NCBI RefSeq assembly: GCF_015624505.1
Contig: NZ_CP061379.1
Location: 7,067,001-7,131,000 of the forward strand
Origin: Bradyrhizobium commune
GTDB lineage: Bacteria; Pseudomonadota; Alphaproteobacteria; Rhizobiales; Xanthobacteraceae
DNA: 64,000 bases
Direction: 5' to 3'
Under the pieces are notes generated by a model, which saw nothing but the letters and a program-made list of their open reading frames with translations, was not told where the DNA came from and did not search any database. A program made the translations under genes and the position numbers. Shown here one piece after another: positions 9,615 through 16,956 of this stretch. Numbering within the stretch: position 1 is the stretch's first letter; every line of letters starts with the position of its first letter.

Positions 9615-10337
9615 TCATCGCACCAGCAGCGTCACCGCGATCGGTACCAGGAACGAGGTGACCAAAGCGTTCAGGCTCATGGCGATGCCGGAGAACACGC
9701 CGGCGATCTCGTTGACCTGGAACGCCCGGGCCGTGCCGATACCGTGGGCAGCGAGGCCGGCGGCAAAGCCGCGGGCCCGGAAATCGGTGATGCCGGTGCG
9801 GTTCATCAGCGGTGTCACGATGATCGCGCCCATGATGCCGGTGAGGATGACCGAGACCGCGGTCAGCGAAGGATCGGCATGCAGGGATTCGCTGATGCCC
9901 ATGGCGACCCCCGCCGTGACCGATTTCGGCGCCAGCGACGTCACCACGTCGCGCGGCAGGCCGGCGAACTCGGCGAGCAGAACGACCGACACCACCGCCG
10001 TGACCGAGCCTGCAACCAGCGCCACCAGCATCGGCACGATGGAGGCGACGACGCGCTTGCGATTCTCATAGAGCGGCACGGCGAGCGCGACTGTGGCGGG
10101 CCCGAGCAGGAAATGCACGAACTGCGCGCCGGCGAAATAGGTGGTGTAGGACGTTCCTGTCATAAGCAGGAATGCGCCGATGATCCACATCGCATGCAAC
10201 ACTGGATTGGCGAGCGGATGCCGCCGCGTCGTCAGCGAGACCGCATCCGTGGTCGCATAGACGAGCAGCGTCACCGTCAGCCAGAGCAGCGGCGACTGCG
10301 AGAGATAGACCCAGAGCGAGAACGGATTATCGCTCAT
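9615..10337 (-). CDS. lrgB: LrgB/CidB family membrane protein
   Basis: 240 aa integral membrane protein with six or seven hydrophobic helices. Family motifs include the PKSVTAGVAMGISESLHADPSLTA stretch and the C-terminal RARGFAAGLAAHGIGTARAFQVNEIAGVFSGIAMSLNALVT block that defines LrgB. In characterised bacteria LrgAB/CidAB act in holin-like membrane permeability or in export of small acids such as pyruvate; which applies here is unknown. The start overlaps the lrgA stop by 4 bases, so the two are coupled. Confidence 0.92.
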   Translation of the reverse strand: MSDNPFSLWVYLSQSPLLWLTVTLLVYATTDAVSLTTRRHPLANPVLHAMWIIGAFLLMTGTSYTTYFAGAQFVHFLLGPATVALAVPLYENRKRVVASIVPMLVALVAGSVTAVVSVVLLAEFAGLPRDVVTSLAPKSVTAGVAMGISESLHADPSLTAVSVILTGIMGAIIVTPLMNRTGITDFRARGFAAGLAAHGIGTARAFQVNEIAGVFSGIAMSLNALVTSFLVPIAVTLLVR

Positions 10338-10717
10338 GGCACCTCCTGCTGCCGCAACAGGCGGCTGACCAGGCGGAAGACCAGCACGGTCACAAGCAAG
10401 GTCACGATCACCGAGAGCGCGAGCACCAGGATGATCGCGATGCCGTGGGAAGCGAGCAGATCGAGTTTTTGCACGACGCCGACGCCGGCAGGGACGAACA
10501 GCAGCGAGAGATGCGCGAGCAGCCCCTTGCTTGCTGTCTCGACGCCGTCGTTTCGCAGCGGCCCGCGCGCGAGCAGCGCAAACCGATCACGGGCAAGTAA
10601 CAGGAGCAGCAGCAAGAGCAGGCCGAGCACCGGCCCCGGCAACGGCAGGCCGAGACCGCGCACCACGACCTCGCCGATCAATTGGCAGAGCAGAATGAGG
10701 CTGAGACTCGCAAGCAT
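10334..10717 (-). CDS. lrgA: LrgA/CidA family holin-like protein
   Basis: 127 aa with four predicted membrane helices, the usual LrgA size and layout (LILLCQLIGEVVVRGLGLPLPGPVLGLLLLLLLL near the N-terminus, then LLAHLSLLFVPAGVGVVQ, and a final hydrophobic pair). The PGPVLG and FVPAGVG motifs are characteristic. It precedes lrgB with a 4-base overlap. No LytSR-type regulator is adjacent. Confidence 0.9.
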   Translation of the reverse strand: MLASLSLILLCQLIGEVVVRGLGLPLPGPVLGLLLLLLLLLARDRFALLARGPLRNDGVETASKGLLAHLSLLFVPAGVGVVQKLDLLASHGIAIILVLALSVIVTLLVTVLVFRLVSRLLRQQEVP

Positions 10718-10751
10718 GACGGTCGCATCAAGGGATGCGCCACAGAGCTTG

Positions 10752-11219
10752 TCAATCGCCGCGCGTCGCGTGGGCCGCAGCCCGCGGCAGCATTGCCATC
10801 AGCGTCCCGGTCATCGTCGCGATCAGCGTGGTCTTGCCCTCATGCTCGGCAAACGCCCTGGCCTCGCAGAAAGTCAGTGTCCGACCGGGTTTGACCACCT
10901 CGGCCTTGAACACAAAACGCCCGCCGCGAGCGGGCGCGAGCAGCGTGGTCTTGAACTCGACGGTGAGGATATCGGCCTCGGATGGCATCAGCGTGAAGGC
11001 GGCGACGCCGCAGGCGTTGTCGAGCCCCGCGGTGATGATTCCGGCATGGACAAAACCGTTCTGTTGCGTGAAGGCCGGAGAATGCAGCATTGCCAGCTCG
11101 ACCTCGCCCGGCGCGAGGCGGACGATCACGATGCCGAGCGTGCGCATCGCCGGCTGGCCATCGAACATGGCAATGGCCGCCGCGCGATAGCCCGAATTTT
11201 TCGGCTCGAACACGGCCAT
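10752..11219 (-). CDS. PaaI-type hotdog thioesterase
   Basis: 155 aa hotdog-fold protein. The helix region AFTQQNGFVHAGIITAGLDNACGVAAFT matches the PaaI/acyl-CoA thioesterase pattern (xxHGG-like HAG followed by D in LDNACG). It ends with LIATMTGTLMAM. It lies 3 bases downstream of the second thioesterase gene, and both are divergent from a TetR gene across a double operator. It should cleave an acyl- or aryl-CoA; the substrate is not evident. Confidence 0.85.
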   Translation of the reverse strand: MAVFEPKNSGYRAAAIAMFDGQPAMRTLGIVIVRLAPGEVELAMLHSPAFTQQNGFVHAGIITAGLDNACGVAAFTLMPSEADILTVEFKTTLLAPARGGRFVFKAEVVKPGRTLTFCEARAFAEHEGKTTLIATMTGTLMAMLPRAAAHATRGD

Positions 11220-11222
11220 GGC

Positions 11223-11651
11223 TCAGACCTCGGCCGGTTCGATGAGATGGCGCATGGCGGTGTCGCGGATCGTATCGGCGAACGGCGTAGACTTGCGCAG
11301 GCCCCGGTCCATGTGCACGCCCGTGATCTCGCAGAACGCGGCAACCTCGCCGGTCTCGGCATTGGTCATGTCGTGTCGGAAGCGGATCGACTTTTCGCGG
11401 AGCTCCAGCAGGCGGCTGCGGATCTCGACGATGTCGCCGGCGAGCAGCTCGCGCTCGTAGGTGATGTTCTGCTGCACCGCCGCCATGCCGCGGCCGGATG
11501 AGCGCAGATAGCTCGGCGTCAACCCGAGCCGGGCAAACAGATTCCAGTTGGCTTCGTCGAATTTTCCGACATACCACATGATGTTCATGTGGCCGACATG
11601 ATCGCACTGCCACGGATAGACGGTGCCGCGATAGGTCGCCTCCTGCTCCAT
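11223..11651 (-). CDS. Acyl-CoA thioesterase, 4-hydroxybenzoyl-CoA thioesterase/YbgC-like
   Basis: 142 aa hotdog protein. The N-terminal YPWQCDHVGHMNIMWYVGKFDEANWNLF block matches the (Q/W)xDxxGHxNxxxY motif of YbgC/4HBT thioesterases, with an Asp at the catalytic position. The middle ERELLAGDIVEIRSRLLEL is also typical. It is the first gene of a two-thioesterase operon whose start is 24 bases from the first of two operator palindromes, so it is probably repressed by the divergent TetR protein. Confidence 0.85.
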   Translation of the reverse strand: MEQEATYRGTVYPWQCDHVGHMNIMWYVGKFDEANWNLFARLGLTPSYLRSSGRGMAAVQQNITYERELLAGDIVEIRSRLLELREKSIRFRHDMTNAETGEVAAFCEITGVHMDRGLRKSTPFADTIRDTAMRHLIEPAEV

Positions 11652-11674
11652 CGCTATTCCCTGCCCTTTGATCG

Positions 11675-11694
11675 TTGATACGGTAGCGTATCAA
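11675..11694. promoter_or_regulatory. Operator palindrome 1 for the divergent TetR gene
   Basis: Perfect inverted repeat with arms TTGATACG and CGTATCAA separated by GTAG. It lies in the 98-base gap between the thioesterase operon and the TetR gene. The core is shared with palindrome 2 and the centres are 35 bases apart. Self-regulation by TetR is inferred. Confidence 0.75.
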
Positions 11695-11712
11695 GCTCGT
11701 TCCGCGTTAGCA

Positions 11713-11726
11713 ATACGGTACCGTAT
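11713..11726. promoter_or_regulatory. Operator palindrome 2 for the divergent TetR gene
   Basis: Perfect 14-base palindrome ATACGGTACCGTAT, with the same ATACGGTA/TACCGTAT core as palindrome 1 and followed by CAAG as there. It lies 24 bases before the TetR start codon, where bound repressor would block the tetR promoter. Confidence 0.75.
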
Positions 11727-11749
11727 CAAGAACCGGTGAGGCTTCCTTC

Positions 11750-12298
11750 ATGAGCGACGGCAAGGGCGATGTCTGGGTCGAGGCAGGGTTTGCCGAACTC
11801 GCCAGATCGGGGGTCGAGGGGGTGCGGGTCGAGGTGCTCGCCAAGAACCTGGGCGTCACCAAGGGCGGCTTCTACCGCCGCTTCGCCGACCGGGCCGCGC
11901 TGCTCGACGCCATGCTGGAACGCTGGCGCGAGGGACGCGCGGCGTCGATCGCGCAGCAGACGAGCCTCGACGGCGAGGCGCCCCGCGAGCGGCTGCGGGC
12001 GGTGATCCAGCTCTATTCCGAGCGGCTCAATCCGGAGGGCATGGCGATCGAGCTCGCGATCCGGCAGTGGGCGCGTTCCGACGGGAGCGCCGCGGCGGCG
12101 GTCGCGAGCGTCGATGCGGCGCGGCTCAAACACGTCGCCGAACTTTATCGCGCCACCGGCCTTGCAGCCGAGGAAGCCGATGCGCAGGCCTTCCTGTTCT
12201 ACTGCTTCATCTTCGGCCAGAGCTTGTTGTTCGTCGAGCGCGGCCCGCGCAAGCGATCACAGCTCGTCGCGAAATCGGCCGAGAAGTTGTTGACCTGA
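11750..12298 (+). CDS. TetR/AcrR family transcriptional regulator
   Basis: 182 aa. The N-terminal helix-turn-helix reads VEVLAKNLGVTKGGFYRRFADRAALLDAML (about residues 26-60), a clear TetR DNA-binding domain. The C-terminal ligand domain is diverged. It is divergent from two thioesterase genes with two matching palindromes between them, so it probably represses both directions and responds to an acyl-CoA or a similar metabolite. That ligand is inferred from the neighbours only. Confidence 0.92.
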   Translation: MSDGKGDVWVEAGFAELARSGVEGVRVEVLAKNLGVTKGGFYRRFADRAALLDAMLERWREGRAASIAQQTSLDGEAPRERLRAVIQLYSERLNPEGMAIELAIRQWARSDGSAAAAVASVDAARLKHVAELYRATGLAAEEADAQAFLFYCFIFGQSLLFVERGPRKRSQLVAKSAEKLLT

Positions 12299-12302
12299 AA
12301 CA

Positions 12303-12329
12303 AGAGGCCGGAGCTTGGCTCCGGCCTCT
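12303..12329. terminator. Bidirectional hairpin terminator
   Basis: Perfect 12-base arms AGAGGCCGGAGC and GCTCCGGCCTCT with loop TTG, just after the TetR stop and before the end of the convergent 12346 gene. Confidence 0.85.
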
Positions 12330-12345
12330 GCGTCGTCCTGAAGCC

Positions 12346-12846
12346 TCAGGCAGCGCCCTTCAGCTTCTTGTTGCATTCGCTGTAATAGCCGCCGCCCTTC
12401 TCGATCCACTTCATGCCACCGTTGCCGTTGGAGGTCTTGTTGGCATTGTACTGGTCGACGCAGGTGTGCATGCGCGCCTTGCCAGCGCTCTCCTTGGCGT
12501 ATTTCGGATCGACCGCGTTCGGGTAGACGGCGTTGCCCATCGGCATCGTCGGCGCCGGAGCAGCGGCGGGCGCGGCCTCCTTCTTCGCAGTCGCAGTCGG
12601 CGCGGCGGCAGGCGGGGGCGCGGCCGGAGCGGCCGCGGTCGGCGCAGCTGCGGGCGTTGCGTCCGCACCGCACTGGGCCTTGCGGAAGTCATTCCACTTC
12701 ATGGTGCCGAGCGAGCCGTCCTTCTTGGCGGCCTGATATTTCGCGCTGCACTCCTGCGAGGTCAGCGCCTGGGCCGGCGCGCTCGCCACCAGCGCGGCAA
12801 CGCCCGACACCGCAATCGCACACAACAATTTGGCTTGAATGGTCAT
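12346..12846 (-). CDS. Secreted protein with two Cys-paired repeats and an Ala/Pro linker, function unknown
   Basis: 166 aa. A signal peptide ends near SAPAQA. The mature protein has two similar modules of about 35 residues: one from ECSAKYQAAKKDGSLGTMKWNDFRKAQC, and one near the C-terminus with CVDQYNANKTSNGNGGMKWIEKGGGYYSEC. Each has Cys at both ends and a central MKW. They are joined by a ~45-residue linker rich in Ala and Pro. The Cys spacing suggests one disulfide per module in the periplasm. It faces a PsiF-like gene with Cys-rich repeats of the same general type. Confidence 0.8.
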   Translation of the reverse strand: MTIQAKLLCAIAVSGVAALVASAPAQALTSQECSAKYQAAKKDGSLGTMKWNDFRKAQCGADATPAAAPTAAAPAAPPPAAAPTATAKKEAAPAAAPAPTMPMGNAVYPNAVDPKYAKESAGKARMHTCVDQYNANKTSNGNGGMKWIEKGGGYYSECNKKLKGAA

Positions 12847-13034
12847 CCTTGGTCTCCCTCAGGGAAGCAAAACGAGGACTGCTATCCTAGCGTGCCGGGG
12901 ACGTCCGACAAGGAAGCGATGGCACTGAGGGCCAAAATATAGTGATCGCACCGTTCAGGTTATTCATGTCGCGTTCAGCAACGCGGGCCGACGTTCGCGA
13001 CCCTCCGCAATTCTCGCAAGAAGAGTGCAACACC

Positions 13035-13322
13035 ATGACCCTCGCCTCCCGCCTCGCCGTCGTCGCGATCGCCTCCCTGTTCGCAACCGGCACCGCCTTC
13101 GCGCAGACCGCTGCACCGGCCGCCAAGACCGACACCAAGACCGATGCTGCTGCCACCACCGACAAGAAGGCGCCGAAGGAGCACTCGGCCGAATCGCTCG
13201 AATGCTCCAAGCAGGCGGACGCCAAGGGACTGCACGGCAAGGAGCGCAAGAAATTCCGCTCCGACTGCATCAAGACCGCCAAGGGCGGGATGGCTGCGCC
13301 GGCCGCCGCCGACAAGAAGTAA
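13035..13322 (+). CDS. PsiF family small secreted protein
   Basis: 95 aa from the ATG at 13035, which begins a normal signal peptide (MTLASRLAVVAIASLFATGTAFAQ); an in-frame start at 12942 would bury it. After a Thr/Asp/Lys-rich spacer comes one PsiF repeat, ECSKQADAKGLHGKERKKFRSDCIK, with its Cys pair. PsiF is phosphate-starvation-inducible in E. coli, but I see no Pho box here and claim no regulation. Probably periplasmic. Confidence 0.85.
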   Translation: MTLASRLAVVAIASLFATGTAFAQTAAPAAKTDTKTDAAATTDKKAPKEHSAESLECSKQADAKGLHGKERKKFRSDCIKTAKGGMAAPAAADKK

Positions 13323-13433
13323 ATCCGTCACATTTCTCCCCTCGCCTTTGCCTCGCTTTCGGCGGGAGGCGCGCGCATTGAGGCATGACGTAGCCGCAAT
13401 TGTGCGCCTCCCGCCGATTTGCAATAAGGTGGC

Positions 13434-14519
13434 GTGAAGCAAATCACCGCCTCCTTGCCGTTCGAATGGCCGAGCCGCGCCAAGCTCTTGAGCACGGCGG
13501 AGACGCTCGTCATCGGCGCCGCCGGCGGCCTCGCATTCCTGGCCGCGGGCCTTCCGGGCGGCTTGATCTCGGGATCGATGATCGCGGTCGGCATCGCCGC
13601 CATCGCCGGGCGCAAGCTGTCAGTGCCGCCGCTCCTGACCCAGACCGTGCTGGTGCTGCTCGGCATTTCCTTAGGCTCAGTCGTCTCGCGGCATCTGATC
13701 CAGCAGGTCAGTGCCTATCCGCTGACCATCGGGCTATTGGCACTGGCCACGTTCTGCTCGACCTTCGGCTCGAGCTATTACCTCCAGCGCGTCCATGGCT
13801 GGGACCGCACCTCGGCGTTTCTGGCCGGCAGCCCCGGCGCGCTATCGCAGATCACGATCCTGGCGGTCGAACGCGGCGCCGACCTGCCGGGCATCGCGGT
13901 GGTGCAGACCATGCGCGTCATCATCCTCACCGCGGCGCTGCCGTTGGTGCTGGCGGTGGCGGGCGTCGCGCCCTCGGTCGCGCCGTCGCTGACGACGACC
14001 ATCGCTTCACCGCTCGATCTTCTGGAGCTGGTCGCCGCGTCGCTCGCGGCATCGCTCGTGCTGCGGCTGATCAAGTTTCCGGCGAGCTGGATGTTCGGCG
14101 CGATGATCGCCTCGAGCGTGCTGCACGGCGCAGGCTGGGTCGATGGCGGCCTGCCGAACTGGGTACGCGGCGTGGCGCTGGTCGGGATCGGCGCGCTGAT
14201 CGGCAGCCGGTTTGCCCGGATGCGGATCAAGACGCTGGCCGGTCACATCAACGCGGCGCTGGGCTCGTTCGCGGTGGCCATCGCCGTCTCCGCCATCTTC
14301 GTCGGCATCGTCGCGCTCACCACGCAGGTGAAGTTCTCAGACGTCGTCGTCGCGTTTGCGCCGGGCGCAATGGACGCCATGCTGGCGCTGGCGCTCACGC
14401 TGCACATCGACCCGATCTTCGTCGGCGCGCATCACCTCTCGCGCTTCGTGTTCGTGACGATCGCAACGCCCGGCATCGTGCACCTGTTCGGCCGCACCCA
14501 GGACGACGTCGACGATTAG
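13434..14519 (+). CDS. AbrB family membrane protein (duplicated AbrB module, putative transporter)
   Basis: 361 aa, about ten hydrophobic helices in two repeated halves. Each half has the AbrB pattern: GLPGGLISGSMIAVGIAAIAG ... LLGISLGSVVS in the first and FPASWMFGAMIASSVLHG ... VGIGALIGSRFARM in the second, plus LAGSPGALSQITILA and APGAMDAMLALAL. Start is GTG at 13434 with AAGGTGG just upstream (13427-13433). Family members are often mislabelled ammonia monooxygenases. Function is unknown, possibly small-acid transport. The stop overlaps the convergent PNPOx-like gene by 4 bases. Confidence 0.88.
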   Translation: MKQITASLPFEWPSRAKLLSTAETLVIGAAGGLAFLAAGLPGGLISGSMIAVGIAAIAGRKLSVPPLLTQTVLVLLGISLGSVVSRHLIQQVSAYPLTIGLLALATFCSTFGSSYYLQRVHGWDRTSAFLAGSPGALSQITILAVERGADLPGIAVVQTMRVIILTAALPLVLAVAGVAPSVAPSLTTTIASPLDLLELVAASLAASLVLRLIKFPASWMFGAMIASSVLHGAGWVDGGLPNWVRGVALVGIGALIGSRFARMRIKTLAGHINAALGSFAVAIAVSAIFVGIVALTTQVKFSDVVVAFAPGAMDAMLALALTLHIDPIFVGAHHLSRFVFVTIATPGIVHLFGRTQDDVDD

Positions 14520-15148
14520 CTGCCTGCGCTCGTCGTCTGCCCCTTCAGCGCCGCAACCTCCGCCTCCAGCTCCGCAATGCGCTGATCCCTCGCCGCCAGC
14601 GCCGCCGCCACGTCCGCGGCGTCGAACTTCTGCGGGATGTGCTGCGGGCAGTTGGTATCCCAGGCGGCGATCTTGAACACGATCACCTGCTCGGGCCGGG
14701 CACGATAACCTTTCGGCATCAGTGAGGCCGTCAGCGCATCGTCCTCCTCGACCACCCGCGCCTCGCCCCAGATCTTCACCCGACGGCGATGGGCGTAATC
14801 CATGATGAAGATGTAGGCCTTGGGATTCTCCGAGAGATTTCCTTGCGTCAGATATTGCTGGTTGCCGGCATAGTCGGCAAAGGCAAGCGTCTGCTTGTCC
14901 AGCACCTTGAGAAAACCTTTGGGCCCGCCGCGATGCTGGATATAGGGCTGGCCATCCGCCGAAGCGGTAGCGAAATAGAAGCTGCTGGCGTCGGCAAGGA
15001 AGGCGGCCAGCTTCTCGTCGACTTCGGTCCGCCAGCCATGCTGCTCGGCGCGGGCATACGCCTCGCGCGAACCCTTGCGGGTCTGAATCGACTTGACGGC
15101 CGGGGTGAAGGCCACATCGCTGGCATAAACACGCGCTGCTACAGTCAT
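14516..15148 (-). CDS. Pyridoxamine 5'-phosphate oxidase-like FMN-binding protein with C-terminal coiled coil
   Basis: 210 aa. The N-terminal ~150 residues show the split-barrel PNPOx-like fold: FYFATASADGQPYIQHRGGPKGFLKVLD and the LGEAR-like VKIWGEARVVEE. The ending is unusual for this family: DVAAALAARDQRIAELEAEVAALKGQ forms a short heptad coiled coil, probably for dimer or partner contacts. It is divergent from a LysR gene across 121 bases, the usual pattern of a LysR-controlled target. Confidence 0.85.
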   Translation of the reverse strand: MTVAARVYASDVAFTPAVKSIQTRKGSREAYARAEQHGWRTEVDEKLAAFLADASSFYFATASADGQPYIQHRGGPKGFLKVLDKQTLAFADYAGNQQYLTQGNLSENPKAYIFIMDYAHRRRVKIWGEARVVEEDDALTASLMPKGYRARPEQVIVFKIAAWDTNCPQHIPQKFDAADVAAALAARDQRIAELEAEVAALKGQTTSAGS

Positions 15149-15233
15149 CGGACCGTCTCCTGAAATTCCAGCGCATTTCTGCGCCCTTCACAGGTCAAAA
15201 TGGACCAGCCGGAGAATAAAACAATCTGCTCGC

Positions 15234-15263
15234 TTGACACTTAATCATTGCGATATATGCAAT
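15234..15263 (+). promoter_or_regulatory. LysR gene promoter and LysR-box-like palindrome
   Basis: A consensus -35 TTGACA (15234-15239) is followed by an AT-rich stretch with a TATGCA -10-like hexamer (15256-15261). Overlapping it is the inverted repeat ATTGC-N7-GCAAT (15247-15263), which includes a T-N11-A core (T15249, A15261) as expected for LysR binding. It lies 7 bases before the LysR start, consistent with autoregulation. Confidence 0.6.
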
Positions 15264-15269
15264 AATTCA

Positions 15270-16154
15270 ATGGACCGCCTTGAAGCCATGCACGTCTTCG
15301 TCACTGTCGCCGACCTGCGTGGCTTTGCGCCGGCGGCACGAAAACTGCGGCTGTCGCCTTCGGCGGTAACGCGGCTGATCGCGGCGCTGGAGGAGCATCT
15401 CGGCGCGCGGCTGTTGCAGCGGACCACCCGGCAAGTGACCTTGACCGATGTCGGCACGCGCTATCTCGAGCGCGCTCGCCGGATCCTCGCCGACGTCGAG
15501 GAGGCCGACGGCTCGGCGCGGGAGGAGCGCAACCGGCCGAGCGGACGGCTGGTGGTATCGGCGCCGGTGGGCTTTGGCCGGCTTCATGTCGGACCGGTGA
15601 TGACCGACTACCTCAAGCGCTATCCCGAGGTCGCCTGCGAACTCAGGCTGTCGGACCATCTCGTCAATCTCGTCGAGGACGCCGTCGATGCCGCGGTGCG
15701 GATCGGCCATCTCGCCGATTCCTCGCTGGTCGCGCGCCAGGTCGGCGAGATGCGGCGGATCGTGGTGGCGACGCCGGGCTATCTGAAACGCCACGGCGAG
15801 CCGAAGACGCCGGAAGCGCTGCTGGAGCACCAGACCATCCTGTTCGGCCCCTCGATAGCGTGGCGCTTCCTGCGGGACGGCCAAGAGATCGAGGTGACGC
15901 CGAACCCGCGCTTCACCAGCAACAGCGCGGATGCAGCCCTGCAATATGCCGAAGCCGGCGGCGGCGTCACGCGGGTGCTGGCCTATCAGGCCGCGGAGGG
16001 ACTGAAGCGCGGGCGGCTGAAAATCGTGCTGGCAAAATACGAGCAGCCGGCGCTGCCGATCCACATCGTCTATCCGACCTCGCGCCTGCTCTCGGCCAAG
16101 GTGCGGGCATTCATCGATCTCGTGGTGGAGACGGCGGAGTGGAGGTTTGGCTAG
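15270..16154 (+). CDS. LysR family transcriptional regulator
   Basis: 294 aa from the ATG at 15270 (MDRLEAMHVFVTVADLRGF), the canonical LysR start; an upstream frame from 15234 would add 12 residues over the promoter. Winged HTH at residues 1-60 (FAPAARKLRLSPSAVTRLIAALEEHLGARLL), then the substrate-binding domain with RPSGRLVVSAPVGFGRLHV. It is divergent from the PNPOx-like gene. Its TAG stop is formed by the first bases of an inserted palindromic repeat (CTAG at 16151-16154). Confidence 0.92.
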   Translation: MDRLEAMHVFVTVADLRGFAPAARKLRLSPSAVTRLIAALEEHLGARLLQRTTRQVTLTDVGTRYLERARRILADVEEADGSAREERNRPSGRLVVSAPVGFGRLHVGPVMTDYLKRYPEVACELRLSDHLVNLVEDAVDAAVRIGHLADSSLVARQVGEMRRIVVATPGYLKRHGEPKTPEALLEHQTILFGPSIAWRFLRDGQEIEVTPNPRFTSNSADAALQYAEAGGGVTRVLAYQAAEGLKRGRLKIVLAKYEQPALPIHIVYPTSRLLSAKVRAFIDLVVETAEWRFG

Positions 16155-16256
16155 AGCCTTTCCCGTTCCGATGGAATCGAAACGGGGCTCTAGTTCCTTG
16201 TTTTGACGCGTTTTCTTGACGCGAGCCGGTATCCACTTCGCTCGAAAACGCTCTAG
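16151..16256. repeat. Palindromic intergenic repeat of Bradyrhizobium type
   Basis: The first part (16151-16193) is an imperfect hairpin with ends CTAGAGCC and GGCTCTAG around a CCGTTCCGAT/ATCG-A-ACGG stem. The second part continues through TTGACGCG blocks to a closing CTCTAG at 16251-16256. I recognise this sequence type as a common intergenic element in Bradyrhizobium; copy number was not checked. It starts inside the LysR gene and supplies its stop codon. Confidence 0.7.
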
Positions 16257-16259
16257 ATC

Positions 16260-16679
16260 TCACCCCTTCTTCGGCACCACCCGGAACGTCCCGCTCGCCC
16301 GCGCGATCACGGCGTCGTCGGCCTTGATCAGGCTCTGCGCGAAACAAATGGTGCTGCCGGTCTTGATCACGTCGCTCTCGACCGCGAGCCACTGACCGGT
16401 TTCGGCGGAGCCAACGAAATCGATCGAGAGCGAGATCGTCACGAACGAGGTCGTCCAGTTCGTCGTCAACGCGCAGCTATAGCCCATGGCGTTGTCGGCG
16501 AGTGCGGTGATCAGGCCGCCATGGATCAGGCCTCGGCTGTTGGTGTGCGGTTTCGCCAGGCGCAGGCCTATGATCACGGCCTTGTCGGTCTTTTTGGAAT
16601 AGAGCGGCTCCCAGGGATCGGTGAGCGGGGCTTTGCGGAAATGCGGCTCGAAGCCGGCGGGAATGTCGGGAGAGGTCAT
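16260..16679 (-). CDS. PaaI family thioesterase
   Basis: 139 aa hotdog-fold protein. The motif SRGLIHGGLITALADNAMGYSCAL contains the HGG and downstream Asp typical of PaaI-type acyl-CoA thioesterases, followed by TISLSIDFVGSAETGQWLAVESDVIKTG. It stands alone between a repeat and the IS-bearing region. Substrate unknown. It is the third single-domain hotdog thioesterase in 6 kb, but not closely similar to the other two. Confidence 0.85.
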   Translation of the reverse strand: MTSPDIPAGFEPHFRKAPLTDPWEPLYSKKTDKAVIIGLRLAKPHTNSRGLIHGGLITALADNAMGYSCALTTNWTTSFVTISLSIDFVGSAETGQWLAVESDVIKTGSTICFAQSLIKADDAVIARASGTFRVVPKKG

Positions 16680-16867
16680 GGCGATCTCGCGTTGCAGGTG
16701 GCGTTGCCAGCATTGAACGCGATGTGGATGACGGTTTCACTGCCTACAAAGTTTTAAACGGAATTTGCGCGGGTGTTTGAAACGGGTACTCCCGTCATTG
16801 CGAGGAGCTCTTGCGACGAAGCAATCCAGACTGTCTCCTCCGAGGCATTTCTGGATTGCTTCGCTTC

Positions 16868-16917
16868 TGTTCAGCCCGGGGACATAGCTTACACCTGTTC
16901 GGGGACATGGTTGACAC
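16868..16917 (+). repeat. Left terminal inverted repeat of the IS
   Basis: 50 bases identical to the reverse complement of 18086-18135. Within it, the motif CGGGGACATnGnTnACAC occurs twice in tandem, at 16877-16894 and 16899-16917 approximately, which may give two transposase-binding sites per end. Confidence 0.9.
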
Positions 16918-16956
16918 ATCAAAATCGGCTGGATTCGTCGAACAAGGGGGCGAGCC

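Noticed and set aside
9612..11501. Long plus-strand open frame (about 629 codons) opposite lrgAB and the thioesterases
   Set aside because: It is antisense to four recognisable genes, has His/Arg/Asp-rich low-complexity translation typical of a high-GC shadow frame, and no domain.
13434..14519. Ammonia monooxygenase
   Set aside because: Such names are attached to AbrB-type proteins by error; the sequence is a duplicated membrane module without metal-binding oxygenase motifs.
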